A stretch of DNA of 64,000 bases from Linepithema humile (Eukaryota; Arthropoda; Insecta; Hymenoptera; Formicidae). Below the pieces are notes generated by a model. The model was not told where the DNA came from. It ran no database searches and worked only from the letters and a program-made list of their open reading frames with translations. Each line of letters opens with the position of its first letter. Position 1 is the stretch's first letter. The position numbers and the translations under genes are program-made. Shown here one piece after another: positions 12,084 to 24,430 of the stretch. The stretch is from positions 26,176,532 to 26,240,531 of the forward strand of contig NC_090131.1 in the NCBI RefSeq assembly GCF_040581485.1. Direction: 5' to 3'.

Positions 12084-12960
12084 GAGTTTGAATTATGATA
12101 TGAAGGATTTATTATTATCTCCGCAGTCACGCATACACCTTTTCCCATAACGAAAGCTAAACTATTTTCTTTTATTTGCATCAACTCATCGTTTACGCAA
12201 CCAAAATTTAAATTCAGTCGCTCTCCTCTCACCGGTTCTGACATTTATATTACACCGCGAGCCAATCTCACAGATTTTTTTAAAGCAAAAAATATATTGT
12301 ATATTATGGAAGTTTTAAATATGACATCGCTATTAAATATCTTCTAAATTGGATATAATTCAAGTTGCTTTTTAACTACGCCACTTGAACATGTAACTTA
12401 AACGAAATATTCATCTTAATCGTCTGGTACATTTCTGCATCGTAGAACGCATAAATATCAACTAATGAAATATGCTCCAAGAACACGAGTGGGTTTCTAT
12501 TGTTCAAGCGTACAATAACGCTTCCTATAAAAAGACTGCGATAAATTGCAGCAAGTCTCTTTGATAAAGCTACCTTGACAGTTTATCCGTCAATGTAAGT
12601 ACAATAAAATAGGAAAATATTTCATCTAATGTCTATAGAATCATAAAGGCTAAGTAAATAATTATTAATTAGTATTTCTTTCGATGAGTCTGTTTTTATC
12701 GCACCATCGTTTTATCATTTTCTACTTATATATGTTTCCTTTCATTTAACACGAGTAGTCTTTCTCCAGCTAGCTGGTTATAAATATAGTGACGACAAAA
12801 GAAACATTAGCAACATGAAAATATACACAAATGATTAAATAAAGTTAAAATATAATTCTTCGCAAAATGTACATATTTTTAATACAAGCTATAGATTTTA
12901 TTCACAAATAAATTTTTTATCCTTTTCGTTAAATTTAAAATCACACTTATCTATGTAAAA
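12084..12960. other. AT-rich stretch, nothing recognised
   Basis: AT-rich, stop-dense in all frames, no tandem array, long inverted repeat or RNA gene visible. Confidence 0.55.
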
Positions 12961-14010
12961 TAAAATTCCGAAAACAGCAGAGAAAATTTCGAGAAGCTCG
13001 TTTCGCTCGATACATTTTCCACCGCTATTGCGGCACGAAAAGATAAAACGATAAGAACCAAATCCACGCTACGAAACAAATATAGGATCTCTCTAGGATG
13101 AACGTAAGCTGTGAAATGGATCGATACCATGGCGCTTCGCTCAAGAGCCACGCGATATGTCTGCAAACCGTTCGTCCGAGATTGCGAAAACGTAAGTCCG
13201 ATGTTGCATTAAGCGAGAACCAATTCGCGGCTCGAATAAGCTCCACCGTAGATTCGCGAAATGGAATCACACAAGCCGGCCGGCGGGGAAACTGCGCCGA
13301 ACGAAACGATCGCAAATCTCGATATTCGAAACTCCGCGAAATGAAGTATGAAGTGCCCCGCAGCCGGTTCGATTCGACAAGAAGGAGTGGGAAGTTAATC
13401 CGCGGGATCATCGCAAACTCACGAATCTATTTGCCGCTTTGGAGAGTCTTCCTCCGAGAAGTACTTCGAAGGAGGTTAAGAGATCGGCCATCGGAAGAAG
13501 GCCGCGGAACACTCCGTGCGCCTCCGGGAACATGCCGGCGGTATTTACGGTTTGCTCGGTGTCGCAACATTTTGCGGACCGCGAAAGCGTCCGAAGTTTC
13601 TAGAGAGAAGTTTCCTCTGTGTTGCAATTAAGGGGTTTCTCAAACGGCGGTTTCGACTCGCGGCCGATCCGATCCTCTTCTCTCCTCGCGCGATCGGCAC
13701 AACTACGGTGTGCCTGCGAGCCTCTCTGAAGCGAATTGCATTCGGTTTAGGTAACGCTTTCATCGCGAGCCCGCCGTTCTGCAATCGACGTTGTTTGAGA
13801 CTTCGATTGAGACTTAACCTGTTTCCCTCACTCGTAGTTACAGGCACGAGTAACGGGTAGCGTTAGACGCAAATACTCATGTCTCCCGGAGTTTGCCTGC
13901 GTAAACATTTTGCGTTTCGGGCACGCTTTGCCCGAACCTTTCACGCAATTCACGAGTAAATTGTGTCGTTGCATTAGGCTGTGTCTGTTTGAATTTGTTG
14001 ATAACGCGCA
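12960..14010. other. CpG-rich block with overlapping open frames
   Basis: About 1 kb of CpG-dense DNA. The largest frame is 177 codons (13098-13631, +), with other frames of 100-128 codons on both strands through the same bases. The translation is dominated by Arg, Ser and Leu as expected from CG-rich codons and shows no domain. A hairpin TTCGGGCA / TGCCCGAA lies at 13916-13936, with a possible outer TTGCG / CGCAA stem. I favour unannotated regulatory or intronic DNA over a gene. Confidence 0.4.
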
Positions 14011-16740
14011 CGTCAAAACGCATTCGAGACAAATAAGTGCTTTGATAGTCGTGTTAACGTGTAGATCGCGATAATAAAGACCAAGATTGAAATGCAGCTA
14101 CATTATTTATTGCAAATCCTTCGTTAATCACGCTCGCATCTATTGCCCAGCTAATCAACGATGACCTAAATGTGACTGATACCGAGTAATCCTTAATCCC
14201 TATTGTATTAAACATGCCGGCAAATTTAGCGGCTTATAAAGACCCAGTTTCCCTCAACCATAATTCCTGTTAGCATCCTGTTACATTATCGGATACAAAT
14301 ATACATAATTAATTTCAAATTACAAGATGTAACGCCAATTTCCAAGATATCATATTTATGGCAGGTGCAATTCATCCATTGATATATTTCTGTGGGTTCT
14401 ATAAAACTTTGAAAGTGATAGAAATCAAATTCACTTAACATTTTACACGTTCGAAAATAAATCCGCAAAAAATAGAAGCTACATCAAAATTGCTAAAAAT
14501 TGAATAGCTTATCGTAAAAAAAGTATTTGCGAGGCATAAATGTTGCGCTCCAGAAAACATTTAAGAGAAAAAAAAATATATGATAACCTTGAAAAGTAAT
14601 TACTTCCATAAGTTATTACTGCACATAAACTTTGTGGGTACGCACAAAGAAATTTCCAATTAAGGTTGCCGTAGCAACGGCAACGACTGCATAAGCCACG
14701 CGTGTACGGCGAAGGATCAGAAAAGCGATGGAACCGCGTAAAACACCGCGCGATATAGTGGAGAAGAGCTTGAGATGATGTACAAGTGCTTTGCGGTCGG
14801 TGCAGTTTGCGGCATAAAAAAAAAAAGAAGACAGATAGATGGAGAGAGGAAGAAGGAAAGAGGAGGGAGAAGAAAGAAGAGCGCCGGATCGCGCGCGCGT
14901 CTAATTTCAATTTCCGCGAGCACGGCACCGCGTCGCGCGTCTCCGGTTTAATTAAATTTGTTTGGAGATCAAGCAAAATGGCCGGTGAGAAAGCGCCGTG
15001 GCACAGCTTGCGAAGACGCCGTAGGGCCACAGGTCGTTGCCGTCCTTCGCCTTCGCACGCGTCTCCAAGACACTATACATACATCCGACACCCTTATCCA
15101 GTTACACGCTCAATCCGATCGACTTTCGTGAAGACCACGCGCGCCAGAGCTTCCGGCGAAAGAGCTTTTTCTCTCTCGCCGAGATTTCGCTCGATGGAGT
15201 GGAAGATTTTCCTCGGGGTCGCAATTTCGCAAGGACGTATTTTCAGGACCGTTCACGCCCACAAAGATGACTCGACGCGTCGTAAACGTTGAAAATTTAA
15301 AGAAAGATGCCCTGCGGTCATACAAGGTGACGCTGGAGGGCAGTGATCAATCGCGGAACGAGCACGCCTATCGGAAACTCTACACTTTGAGATTTTGTGT
15401 AGAGAAAAATCTGATAAGAGTTATAAATACGCTCGAGTTAAATTGGTTATCTATTTGCGCGAAAATGGATCGCTACCAATTCATGTATTTTAAGAGCAGT
15501 TCAATATAAACAATTTAGTATAAACAGACTATCAAATGTTATCCAATTTTGTTTTTGCACCAGTTTTATCCTCGATTGTATTCAATTTCCTCTATTTATC
15601 ACGAAAATAAATCGGATACACATTTAATATACATATGTATATCTATTTACTATTTTTCTCTATTATTATCACAATAAAATATCTATTTTAGTTAAATATT
15701 TAAAAAATTGATATTCAATATTAATAAAAAATATAAAATATATTTTTAAGAAATAAAAATTGTTCAAATAATTCATAAAATCGCGAAACTTGATGAAAAT
15801 ATAATCGACATTGAATGTTTAACTGCAGTTTGGCGCATTTTACACATTCCTTTAATCTCTGATATTACTGCATGTATAAATTTAAATTTTCGTCAAAAAA
15901 TAAGTTGTTAATAATATATAGGCATTATCAAAGTTATAAATAAAAAAGCATATAAACTTATGAAAACATAATTAAACGATTTTTACGTAAGAAATAGTAA
16001 ACAATATTCCCAACGCAAAAATAGACCACATTTATATATTAATAAGAGATAAACTTTTAAAACTTTTTAAAATCTTAATATTATTTTATACAACACTTCA
16101 AAAATATAGTTTAGAATCTAATTTATCAATATAAGTCTTAATCTGCTTGACGAAGCATTCAGGCATTACATTGAAAACTAAACTATTAATGACTGATTAA
16201 TATTTAATGGCACAATAATATGTGTGTTAATCTATACAAAGAATAAGTACTGCTTTAATATAAATATTTATATTTTAAAATTATAATGTTTTCCAAAACG
16301 TTTCTAATATAAAACAATTAAAATTGCAACTTGATCCCTTTTGCATAAAAAGCACTCTGTTATGTTTAATTCAACGTTGAAAGTATAAATATTTCATGCC
16401 TTTGTGTGTGCTTGTGTAGATGAATACGGCATAAACGGAACAGATGAAATTTTGCGTAGTACGGAGCCAACAGATAACTGCAGTTTATCTGCAAATTCTA
16501 CAAATTTCTGCCAAGTCACATGCTTTCACCAGTTAGGTTGGTTTCGCTACTACGTTCCATTCACGGGAATATAATGCGTGCTTTGAAATCCTCGTGACAT
16601 GTTATTCTGTCCGTAAGCATCGAATTCGATTTGATATAGCCATTAAATGCTAATTATTCTTGTTTCCCTTTCATGTATCATGGTCAATGTGGCTACACAT
16701 CACAAGTTTCGCCAAAAGTTCATTATTATTCTATCTATTT
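14010..16740. other. AT-rich flanks around a CpG-rich core
   Basis: AT-rich at 14010-14600, CpG-rich at about 14600-15420, then a long AT-rich desert to 16740 in which 15500-16320 is among the most AT-rich DNA in the window. Open frames of 168 and 173 codons overlap on opposite strands in the CpG-rich core and are not recognisable. A purine-rich plus-strand tract lies near 14815-14880. Confidence 0.45.
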
Positions 16741-16747
16741 ATATCCA

Positions 16748-16776
16748 TGCGTTGAATATGCGTTGAATATGCGTTG
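16748..16776 (+). repeat. 11-bp tandem repeat, 2.6 copies
   Basis: The unit TGCGTTGAATA starts at 16748 and 16759, and a partial third copy begins at 16770. Copies are identical. Confidence 0.85.
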
Positions 16777-18173
16777 CACGTTTAAAAAGAGCTCCGAATG
16801 AAGCCAATAAATCGATAAACCTCTCCGCTAATTTTTTGCTGAAAATTCCCGCGTATGCTATAAATTTTCAATAAGTACTTAACACAGCTGACTACGATTA
16901 TTTCATACAAAGAACGCTCACTCTCTCTCATCAAAGTGAGCGCGGATGAACGCAAGCTCTCCTTTTCAGACAACCCTTCTGTTCTACAAACCCACGGAAC
17001 ACCCATTCCACCTCGTTGATGCGTGAGATGCAAATTGCGATAACTTAGTGTGATTGTAACACGTCGCGAATCTATATGTGTATCCATATGTAGATACGCT
17101 GACGGAATCAGCGAGGTTGAACGAGATCGATCGACAGGAGCGAGGAGGTTTACGCGTAATACAAAGGATATTGCGCAAGCTTAGTATAGCACTGCTATTC
17201 TGAAACGGTATCGACTGAATGCGCACACGTTATTCGAGACACGAGGCATCTCCCGTTTAATTCTGACATGCCGATAGCGTTTCAATTGCTGATTTTTAAA
17301 GTGAAAACAAGCTTTTGTCATAATTTCTTGATAAAAAAATATGCAAATATTAATTTTTAAATCTTCAAAAAAACACTAAGTTATTTTAATCGAGATTTTT
17401 TTATTAATATCTATTATTTATATTTTGTAATTATTTTCGTTTTACTTTTACTTTGCAGAATTTTAATAAACTGTTAACAGATTACTGCAAAAATAAATTC
17501 TTGTTGAGCAAAATAAAATATTACACACAAATATAATTCTGTTGTACTTTTACATATTTAACAAATGCAATAAATCATATCAAATTAATTATTATACGCG
17601 TCTTTGTTAGTAGTACGAGTGATGCTTCAAGCGATCGTAATGGCTCTACATCCTCAAACTTCATAGTCATGAAAATTGCAATGCACTCATCTGCCAAGCT
17701 AAATGCAATAATTTAACCGCTCAATGTGCGATTAGCGCTCCAAATTGGATCAATATCAAAGCAGACACTGATGGAGGACATTCGGAAATTGGGTATCGAA
17801 CATTACATGATGTGAGTCAAATTACGTACCGGCATCAATCGGCGCAACGAATATGTTTCCAGAATATCATTAAAGAATAACCATCGTGGAGAATGCTATG
17901 AAATTAACGTACCTGTAACAGAAAAAAGTGAATTTGTTAGACACACACACAATCTATACATAATTAAAAATATATTTAAAAAACATTTATTTCTACTAGA
18001 AGTTTGCGAATATTTCTTCCAGAGATATTTGTACATCTCGTGACATTTAATCCATTTTGTACCAACAAATATTGCTGATAAATATGCACTGCGTGTTTAA
18101 AGTAAAATGCACGATAGAAATAAAAAGTTTCCTGAGTGACAGTAAAATCACCGACACAGTCGTTAAAAAGAAA
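16777..18173. other. Mixed then AT-rich non-genic DNA
   Basis: Moderately GC-rich at 16900-17290 with unrecognised frames up to 101 codons, then AT-rich with no visible feature apart from a short CA run near 17940-17952. Confidence 0.5.
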
Positions 18174-18221
18174 TTTAAAAAATTAAAGAAATTAAAAAAG
18201 AAATTAAAAAAGAAATTAAAG
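18174..18221 (+). repeat. A-rich tandem repeat (12-bp unit)
   Basis: Nearly three copies of AAATTAAAAAAG with shorter related units just before. In one frame it reads as a lysine/leucine run, which is a repeat artefact. Confidence 0.8.
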
Positions 18222-21200
18222 TGTCAGAAAAAAAGTAATTAAATAGAAACTTTTATATTTTATTTCTCATGTCATAAATTTCAACTTATTTTTGATTTTA
18301 TTTTAAATCTTTTTTTTTCTATTAATGTTATTTTCATATATAAAAATATGCTTTTTGTATCATTTGTTTATTATAAATTAAGAACTTTTCGCATTATTTT
18401 AGTTCCTCAGTAAGTTATAGTTTTTGGTGGAAAAGTAGAATATTTTCTGCTTTTCGCAATAATTTATTATAATATATTAATGGAATTAAGCCATTTGGCT
18501 CTTTAATTTTTATTCATCATACAACATGGAGAAATTAATGCTGCATAATGCTCGACTTTTAGCATTCAGTAGCTAAATAAGCGCATCCGTACGCACAGAT
18601 ATGCGACAAAATTTGACCATAGAAAACGAACTTGCGAGCTCTACATCGACGTTCGAGGACGAGAGTTGGATGAAACATACAGGGATGAGAAGCAGACGGC
18701 AGCTCGGGGTGAGCGAGTAACTCGCGTTGCCTTTCATTCAATGGTTGCGCGAGATCGTTACTCTGGCATGAAATTAGAACAGCTGCACCCAATTTTCGCT
18801 ACTTCGCTCGACTATAGTAAATAATTCCCCGTCATTTTCTGCCATTCGGTATAAGTGCCTTCCCGTGAAATTGGCACCGAGCGAGATCCACCTAAGCTTC
18901 CCTCTCGACATCTGTGTAACTTCCGTCTCAAGCGGTTTCTTACGCATGAAATGTGACTTATATATATATTGTATATGTGTGTCTGTGTATATGTACATAT
19001 GTATATTTCATTATATTATTCTTTATAAAATAGAAAGTTACAACAATTAATTAAAAAATATTTAAAAATAATGTATGTAAATCTTAAATACAATTAGGTA
19101 TTTTTCGATATTAAAATTTAATATTATATATATGTATAATTATAACTATTAGTAAAAAATAAAGACTATTAGTTAGGTGCCAAGGTTTCAATTAAAATGC
19201 AAACAATTGCATTCACACGTCACAGAATAAGTCTCTAAAAAATACCGTTAAGAAAATACTTTATAGACATCGCGTTACTTTATCGCGTACGAGGAAAATC
19301 TCGCGGGTTACTAGCTAGAAGATTAGTTCTCGTGCACTTACGCTAGCCGTAAGTTAAAGTGGCTGGTATTTACTTTCGACCCTGGCATTTTCTTAACGCT
19401 TTCTACGATAACTCAGCTTCCTTCTGATCCATTAGTTCCTCGAAAACCGGAAAAATAGCGATACGCTTTACTTTAAAAAAAAAAGTGACAATATAAAAAT
19501 ATAAAAACAATTTATAGCGGTCGTTTTATGTGTCCGCAATCAATTTGTCTCGTGCTTACACAAATGTTTCAACGCTACTTATTGTTAGTGATAAATTTGT
19601 TATGATTAAAAATAATACATTATTTGTTATTAGGTAAGTAAAGAAATAGGAAAAGCACGCAACAGAGAAATAAATCACATTCGAAATGCAAGGAATTACT
19701 TTAAAAGTAGCTATCGATTGACAGAAAAACGGTAGCGTGCATTATCATTGAAATAATCCCGGTACTTGCAGAGAAAGGATTTAATCCATACAGACGAAAG
19801 TACAAGGGTCGTGGAAACCAATTTTTACGGCAATTCGCGGAACGTAGCTTAATGCATTTCCAGATATACGACGGATAATGCGCTCCGTTTGAAGAGTCGA
19901 GAGCACGGAGATCGAGATGGAATCCCTTTGAAGCTCGTTCTAGAACACGAGCCATGCTTCAAACGCATCGATCGTTAATCCTCGGACTTTTACAGTTACC
20001 GGCAAGAAAGAGAGAATCGCGACGTAACCTCCAAGCCGCCGTCGTTTCTGGGGGGATAAATCATTGTGAATAATGCGACGAGCAGTTTCGTCGGTTCGCG
20101 TTTCTCACGCAAGCGCTGGTGAAATGCCACCGATACCGCGGGCGCGCCAATCGCGGATCACAGTACGGAATTAAGATTATTCCGCCTCGATAACATGCGT
20201 GTGCACGTGAACTTTAGCTCCGATCATGACCAGAGGAACACGATTTGCAGGTGAAACAACGAGGCGGATAAAGCTCAAAGGAAAGGTTTCAGCGCGCGCT
20301 TAAAAAAGTCATTTCAAGCATGATTGCTTCCAACTACTTCAAAGTATAAGCTAATTTTCTCGCAGACGGCAAAGAATATGTCGTTGTCAATCAAATATAT
20401 CCCTTTGAAATTTTATAATTTTAAAAGTTTTACCTCCGTCATCCCACGATTGCACGATAGCTTCGAGCCCGGTTAAAACTGGGAGGGATAATGTAAGGAG
20501 TCTTGACGAAGGCGCTTATACCACGGCACGGTGAATTTGGATTTTGAAATTCACCCCGTTGGATATCCATCACGTCTAGCAGCCACTCTGCATAGCAAAT
20601 AGAGCGTATACACGTAGCCCGATTGGGCGGCTTGAGAGGCTCATCTTAATAGAATCAGGATTATATTCAGACTATCTAAGCAGCAGCTGTGATTGTCTAG
20701 CAATGAGCAGTGCCGATGCATCGTCACCCTGTCGTTGGTCCGTTGATTCCTAGATCAATTAACGTAATCATTGCGCATTATATATGCGTTCTGCAGAAAT
20801 CAGCACTTATCGAACGATACCGATCTTCGTGCTATCGACTTTTTCTCCTCGAATGCGCGATCGCTCGCTATCCCGCCATCCATTTCCGCATCGAACGCCG
20901 CCACTCGACCTTTCATTTACCTCACTTCGATATTTTAATATTCGCGACGAGAGATGAAATCCCAGCTACTTCGCCCTTTATTTTTGCCAGAGCCATCACT
21001 TTCGTGAAATATTCATGACGATTTCGCGCTTTCTACAGTAAAGAAAGCACGCTCGGGATGGGGAGGGAGAGGAGGCAATAATGAAAAAAGTATTCTGACA
21101 AAATCCAGAGGGTGGCAAAATAAAGAAGAGCTAAAAAAATGTAAAATAAAGAAAGTTATATCAACGTATATTCTTGCAAATTAATACTTGTTCTTACGCG

Positions 21201-21329
21201 TTGCTCTAGATGATTCGTAAAGTTTCAAACAAAGAATGGCTTGACAAGTATAAATCACGGACTTAAAAAAATTGATAAAATTAAATATTCATATATTATA
21301 TATACATTTAATAGTTTATAAATTTATGA
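18222..21329. other. Alternating non-genic DNA
   Basis: GC-richer patches at 18560-18930, 19700-20320 and 20440-21070 lie between AT-rich stretches. Small perfect hairpins occur at 19336-19354 (ACTTACG / CGTAAGT) and 20530-20555 (GGTGAATTT / AAATTCACC, 8-base loop). No open frame over 102 codons and none recognisable. Confidence 0.5.
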
Positions 21330-21349
21330 CTCTCTCTCTCTCTCTCTCT
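21330..21349 (+). repeat. (CT)10 microsatellite
   Basis: Ten uninterrupted CT units. Confidence 0.9.
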
Positions 21350-22730
21350 GGTGAAAGCTATTATATTATATTATTTTTATAACAAAATCCGAGGTATTTG
21401 TTATTCATCAACTCAATTTTTCGTAGCAGTCGCAAAATATTTTATCCTCTCGAAATATCCGTCTGCTCTAGAGCGCAGTTCGTACAAAAAAACAAGAGGC
21501 AAAATTAAATTTAACAATACGGAATATGTTTAATTTACATGTTACAAATTCAACGAAAATTACAAGTAGCAACATGCTCGAGTAACGCTCGATTAAGCAC
21601 TTCTGATATTGTTGTAAGCTTCTTATTATCCGAATATAAATTAATATCTGTGCAAATTCTTTTCATCTCATCGATCTCCAATCTTATCATCAATGAATTC
21701 GTGTATAGATTTATTTTAATTTTTAGAAGTATTTTTCCACATTTTTATTGTAAAATCTAACTATAAAATTGTATAAGAGCAAAATAAAAATTAAGCTCAC
21801 TCTCTTCTTGCGATTTAGAAAATTATCCCGAAAGACATTAGCAAAACTCGACTGACTCGGACTGTCATACTGAGTGTTAAAGACTCTGAAAGAGCCACGA
21901 ACAGATCTCCGCGGACACGCGCTGTTAATTAACGGCAAATTAAGAGAGGACTGGAAAACCTCAGCGGAGGAAGGAACCTGACACCACGTCCCGACGATAT
22001 ATTAATTCCACGGGACGCAAAGATCCCTTCAACCTGGCGTACGTGGTCGAGTACGTTCTCCACAGCTCTTTCGGATGTTAAGCACGCCGGATGCACCTCT
22101 GGCTTCTTCCGCGGAGAGTCCGCAGGCCCACCGCCTTCATAACTCATTCCCGGCCTTTGCCGGCCTCCGGTCCGCGAGAGCGCATACATCACATCGTTAC
22201 ATTATAGAAACGGGTCGCGTAGGGAAGTTGCGCCGTAGAAGCGGCGAGTCGGACTTAGCGCAGTCATAATTTCACTTTTACCATCCCGTACTGCTCTCGC
22301 GTCCGTCGCGATAATGTCGGACACTTCCTTTCGCCTTATCCCGTCTCGCTCCTCCTCCTCTCCCTTCCCTCTCGCGCGTCGTAAGAAAGGAGCGATGATA
22401 AATTCGGAACGAATACATTCACGTACACCGAACTGAAATCCGGAAAATTGCGGTGGAATTAGACGAGGCGGAGAGGTGCTGCCCAGTAAAGGTGTGCGAT
22501 AAGAACGATGGCAGTTGAATATAATGTATCGCCGTGCCGCATGCTGGATCTTAAATTTACCGAAAAATTACAGGAGAGCTACGCAGGCGAGTCGATTACG
22601 GCAAGGTGTTAAGAGCACGTTGCTGCTGCGCGCCGCGGAAAATGCCCTTTTTGGCAAATGGGCCATTACGAGAGCGAGTAAAAAGGTATATTGGCTTTGA
22701 GTAGCATTAGGAGAGCGGAAAAGAACCGAC
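21350..22730. other. AT-rich then strongly CpG-rich block
   Basis: AT-rich to about 21780, then GC- and CpG-rich from 21900 onward. Unrecognised frames include 87 codons on minus (21929-22192) and 64 on plus (22075-22269). Short complementary arms (CGTCCC / GGGACG near 21986-22016; CCGGC / GCCGG near 22150) occur. The composition would suit a promoter or CpG-type regulatory region, but no transcript can be drawn. Confidence 0.35.
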
Positions 22731-22732
22731 AA

Positions 22733-22744
22733 GACGACGACGAC

Positions 22745-22775
<31 letters not shown>

Positions 22776-22776
22776 G
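22733..22776 (+). repeat. (GAC)n-(GGC)8-(GAC)n trinucleotide repeat
   Basis: Eight GGC units at 22745-22768 are flanked on both sides by GAC-type units. One frame reads as Asp then Gly then Asp runs, but nothing around it supports translation. Confidence 0.9.
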
Positions 22777-24091
22777 ACGAGAGATGGAAGGAAAAATTTT
22801 GTATTATATAACTGCATCACGGAAGAGAGAAGCGGAAGTGGAGGGAAAGGGGAAGGCCGGTGGATTTATTACGGCGCGCGACAGAAGACCGCGAAGACCC
22901 GAAGTCGAATATTAAAAGATAATAGTTAGAATCGATTGTGTTTAAACGATACCGAGAGATATTGAAACTCTTCCGATAAAAAGAAGATTAAATATAACTG
23001 CGAGTTTCAACGATGCACAGATTTGAGGAAGAGAAAGCGCCAGAGTTCGAAAGAAGTGAATGTAATATTCGCAACATGAGACTCCTCGACGATTGTTAAT
23101 TGACGATGAAAGTAAGACGTCGCGTATTGAAAGAATTTTTGAAAATTCTTGGAAATAAATGACGCCGAGACACGTCGGCACGCTGAAACGAGCAACTTTC
23201 GTGACTTCCGAATAAGACATTAAATCTTTAGATATGAGAATTTGCCTTCTGTTAGTTACGTTCTTCCTTCGTGATATTATTATATTTACACAGATGCATT
23301 CGCAAAGCACACATACGCCAGCGACGTAATACGCGCGAGAGTGAAAGCGGCGTCTCGCTCGCATGCAGCACGTGGGCGCGTTCGCGAGATCTCAAGATAG
23401 GCTAGCCTTGTCTTGGCGACGAGAGATTAAACTCGAGCGGAATCTCCGCGGTGTTTACATGCGTAGCAATTAGGATTAGCATTTAGAGGAAATCTCTAGA
23501 CTCCGTGACGCCGTTCTACGACGTGGAATCGCGCGCGATTATGTATAAGCAAACAACGAATGAAGTACGCGAGCGTAATGAGAACGCGAATATACATATT
23601 GAAATTATCCATGCGTAAAAACAATAAATACAGCTGCGGCGGATGCTGTTGTGCAAACAATTGCCGAAGGCCAAGGACTGAGGAGTGCGAAAATCGAGCG
23701 CTAAAATCGAGGAACGGATATTGACGGCGCGTTCGTCTTACTTCAAGTAAGGCACGAGTCCTCGCGTCCTTTCAGCTTGTTCCTTCAGCTACGTACCTAT
23801 CGGCAGGTTCATCGAACTGCGTCGCGAACAGGCGGCGCGCCTCAATTGCGAAAGAATTTTCTCTGCGATGTCAGAAATTCCGCCGATAAGGCGCACGCAG
23901 ATTCTGGGATTGCGCGCCCTTCCGGAGCTGCCTTCCTGTGCATATTGCGCCGCCGGGTGAATATTGAATTTTGTTAGAAGAGGATTTCCCCCACAAAGCT
24001 ATCGCGAGGTGAGCCGTGTGAATCGGGTAACAAGGTGGGCGACGTACGATCGACGTCAGTCGCTTTGACGGGTCGCGGGGAAGAGACTTGG
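22777..24091. other. CpG-rich non-genic DNA
   Basis: GC-rich and CpG-dense, especially 23300-24060. A GAG|GTGAGC sequence near 24008 resembles a splice donor, but the upstream frames are closed, so any exon ending there would be non-coding. An eight-base match to the start of miR-124 (near 23755) is considered and dismissed. Confidence 0.4.
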
Positions 24092-24137
<46 letters not shown>

Positions 24138-24160
24138 GTGTATGTGTATGTGTGTGTGTG
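24092..24160 (+). repeat. (GT)n microsatellite
   Basis: A pure TG run of about 35 bases (24095-24129) followed by interrupted GT/TATG units to 24160. Its translation gives Cys/Val or Thr/His runs that should not be taken as protein. Confidence 0.95.
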
Positions 24161-24407
24161 CAGCAGCAACGCCAACACGTCAAAGCGCGAACGCAATCAA
24201 TGACGATATTTCCGCGACTCCCTTTCCTATCGCGACTCGATCGGTCCCCGGGCGTGTTTTCTCTGACGACTGGCAGCTACAGAGTCACATCAACCAAAAG
24301 GTGCGTTTCTTGAACGGTGAGAGCGCTGTCGCGTATATACACAAGAGAAAACATCCCGAAGGAGCACTGTCGAGTACTTCCAACGGAAATTCTTTCCTCG
24401 TCGCTTT

Positions 24408-24430
24408 ACCGCAGGTCTTCGACCTGCGGT
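24408..24430. other. Perfect 10-bp hairpin with three-base loop
   Basis: ACCGCAGGTC at 24408-24417 is followed by TTC and then GACCTGCGGT at 24421-24430. The closing bases include a CTTCG context that is stable in RNA. It sits in a CpG-rich block with no gene; there is no T run after it. Confidence 0.65.

Noticed and set aside
13340..13385. GGTTCGATTCG resembling a tRNA T-arm
   Set aside because: No acceptor, D or anticodon stems can be built in the 70 bases upstream.
13098..13631. 177-codon plus-strand open frame
   Set aside because: Arg/Ser/Leu-rich translation typical of CG-rich non-coding DNA, overlapped by other frames on both strands, no recognisable family.
16530..16560. TTAGGTTGG resembling a mariner terminal repeat
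   Set aside because: Only nine bases match, and no inverted partner or TA-flanked element is visible.
23750..23775. TAAGGCACG, matching the first bases of miR-124
   Set aside because: Only nine bases match, the remainder of the mature sequence differs, and no foldback is visible.
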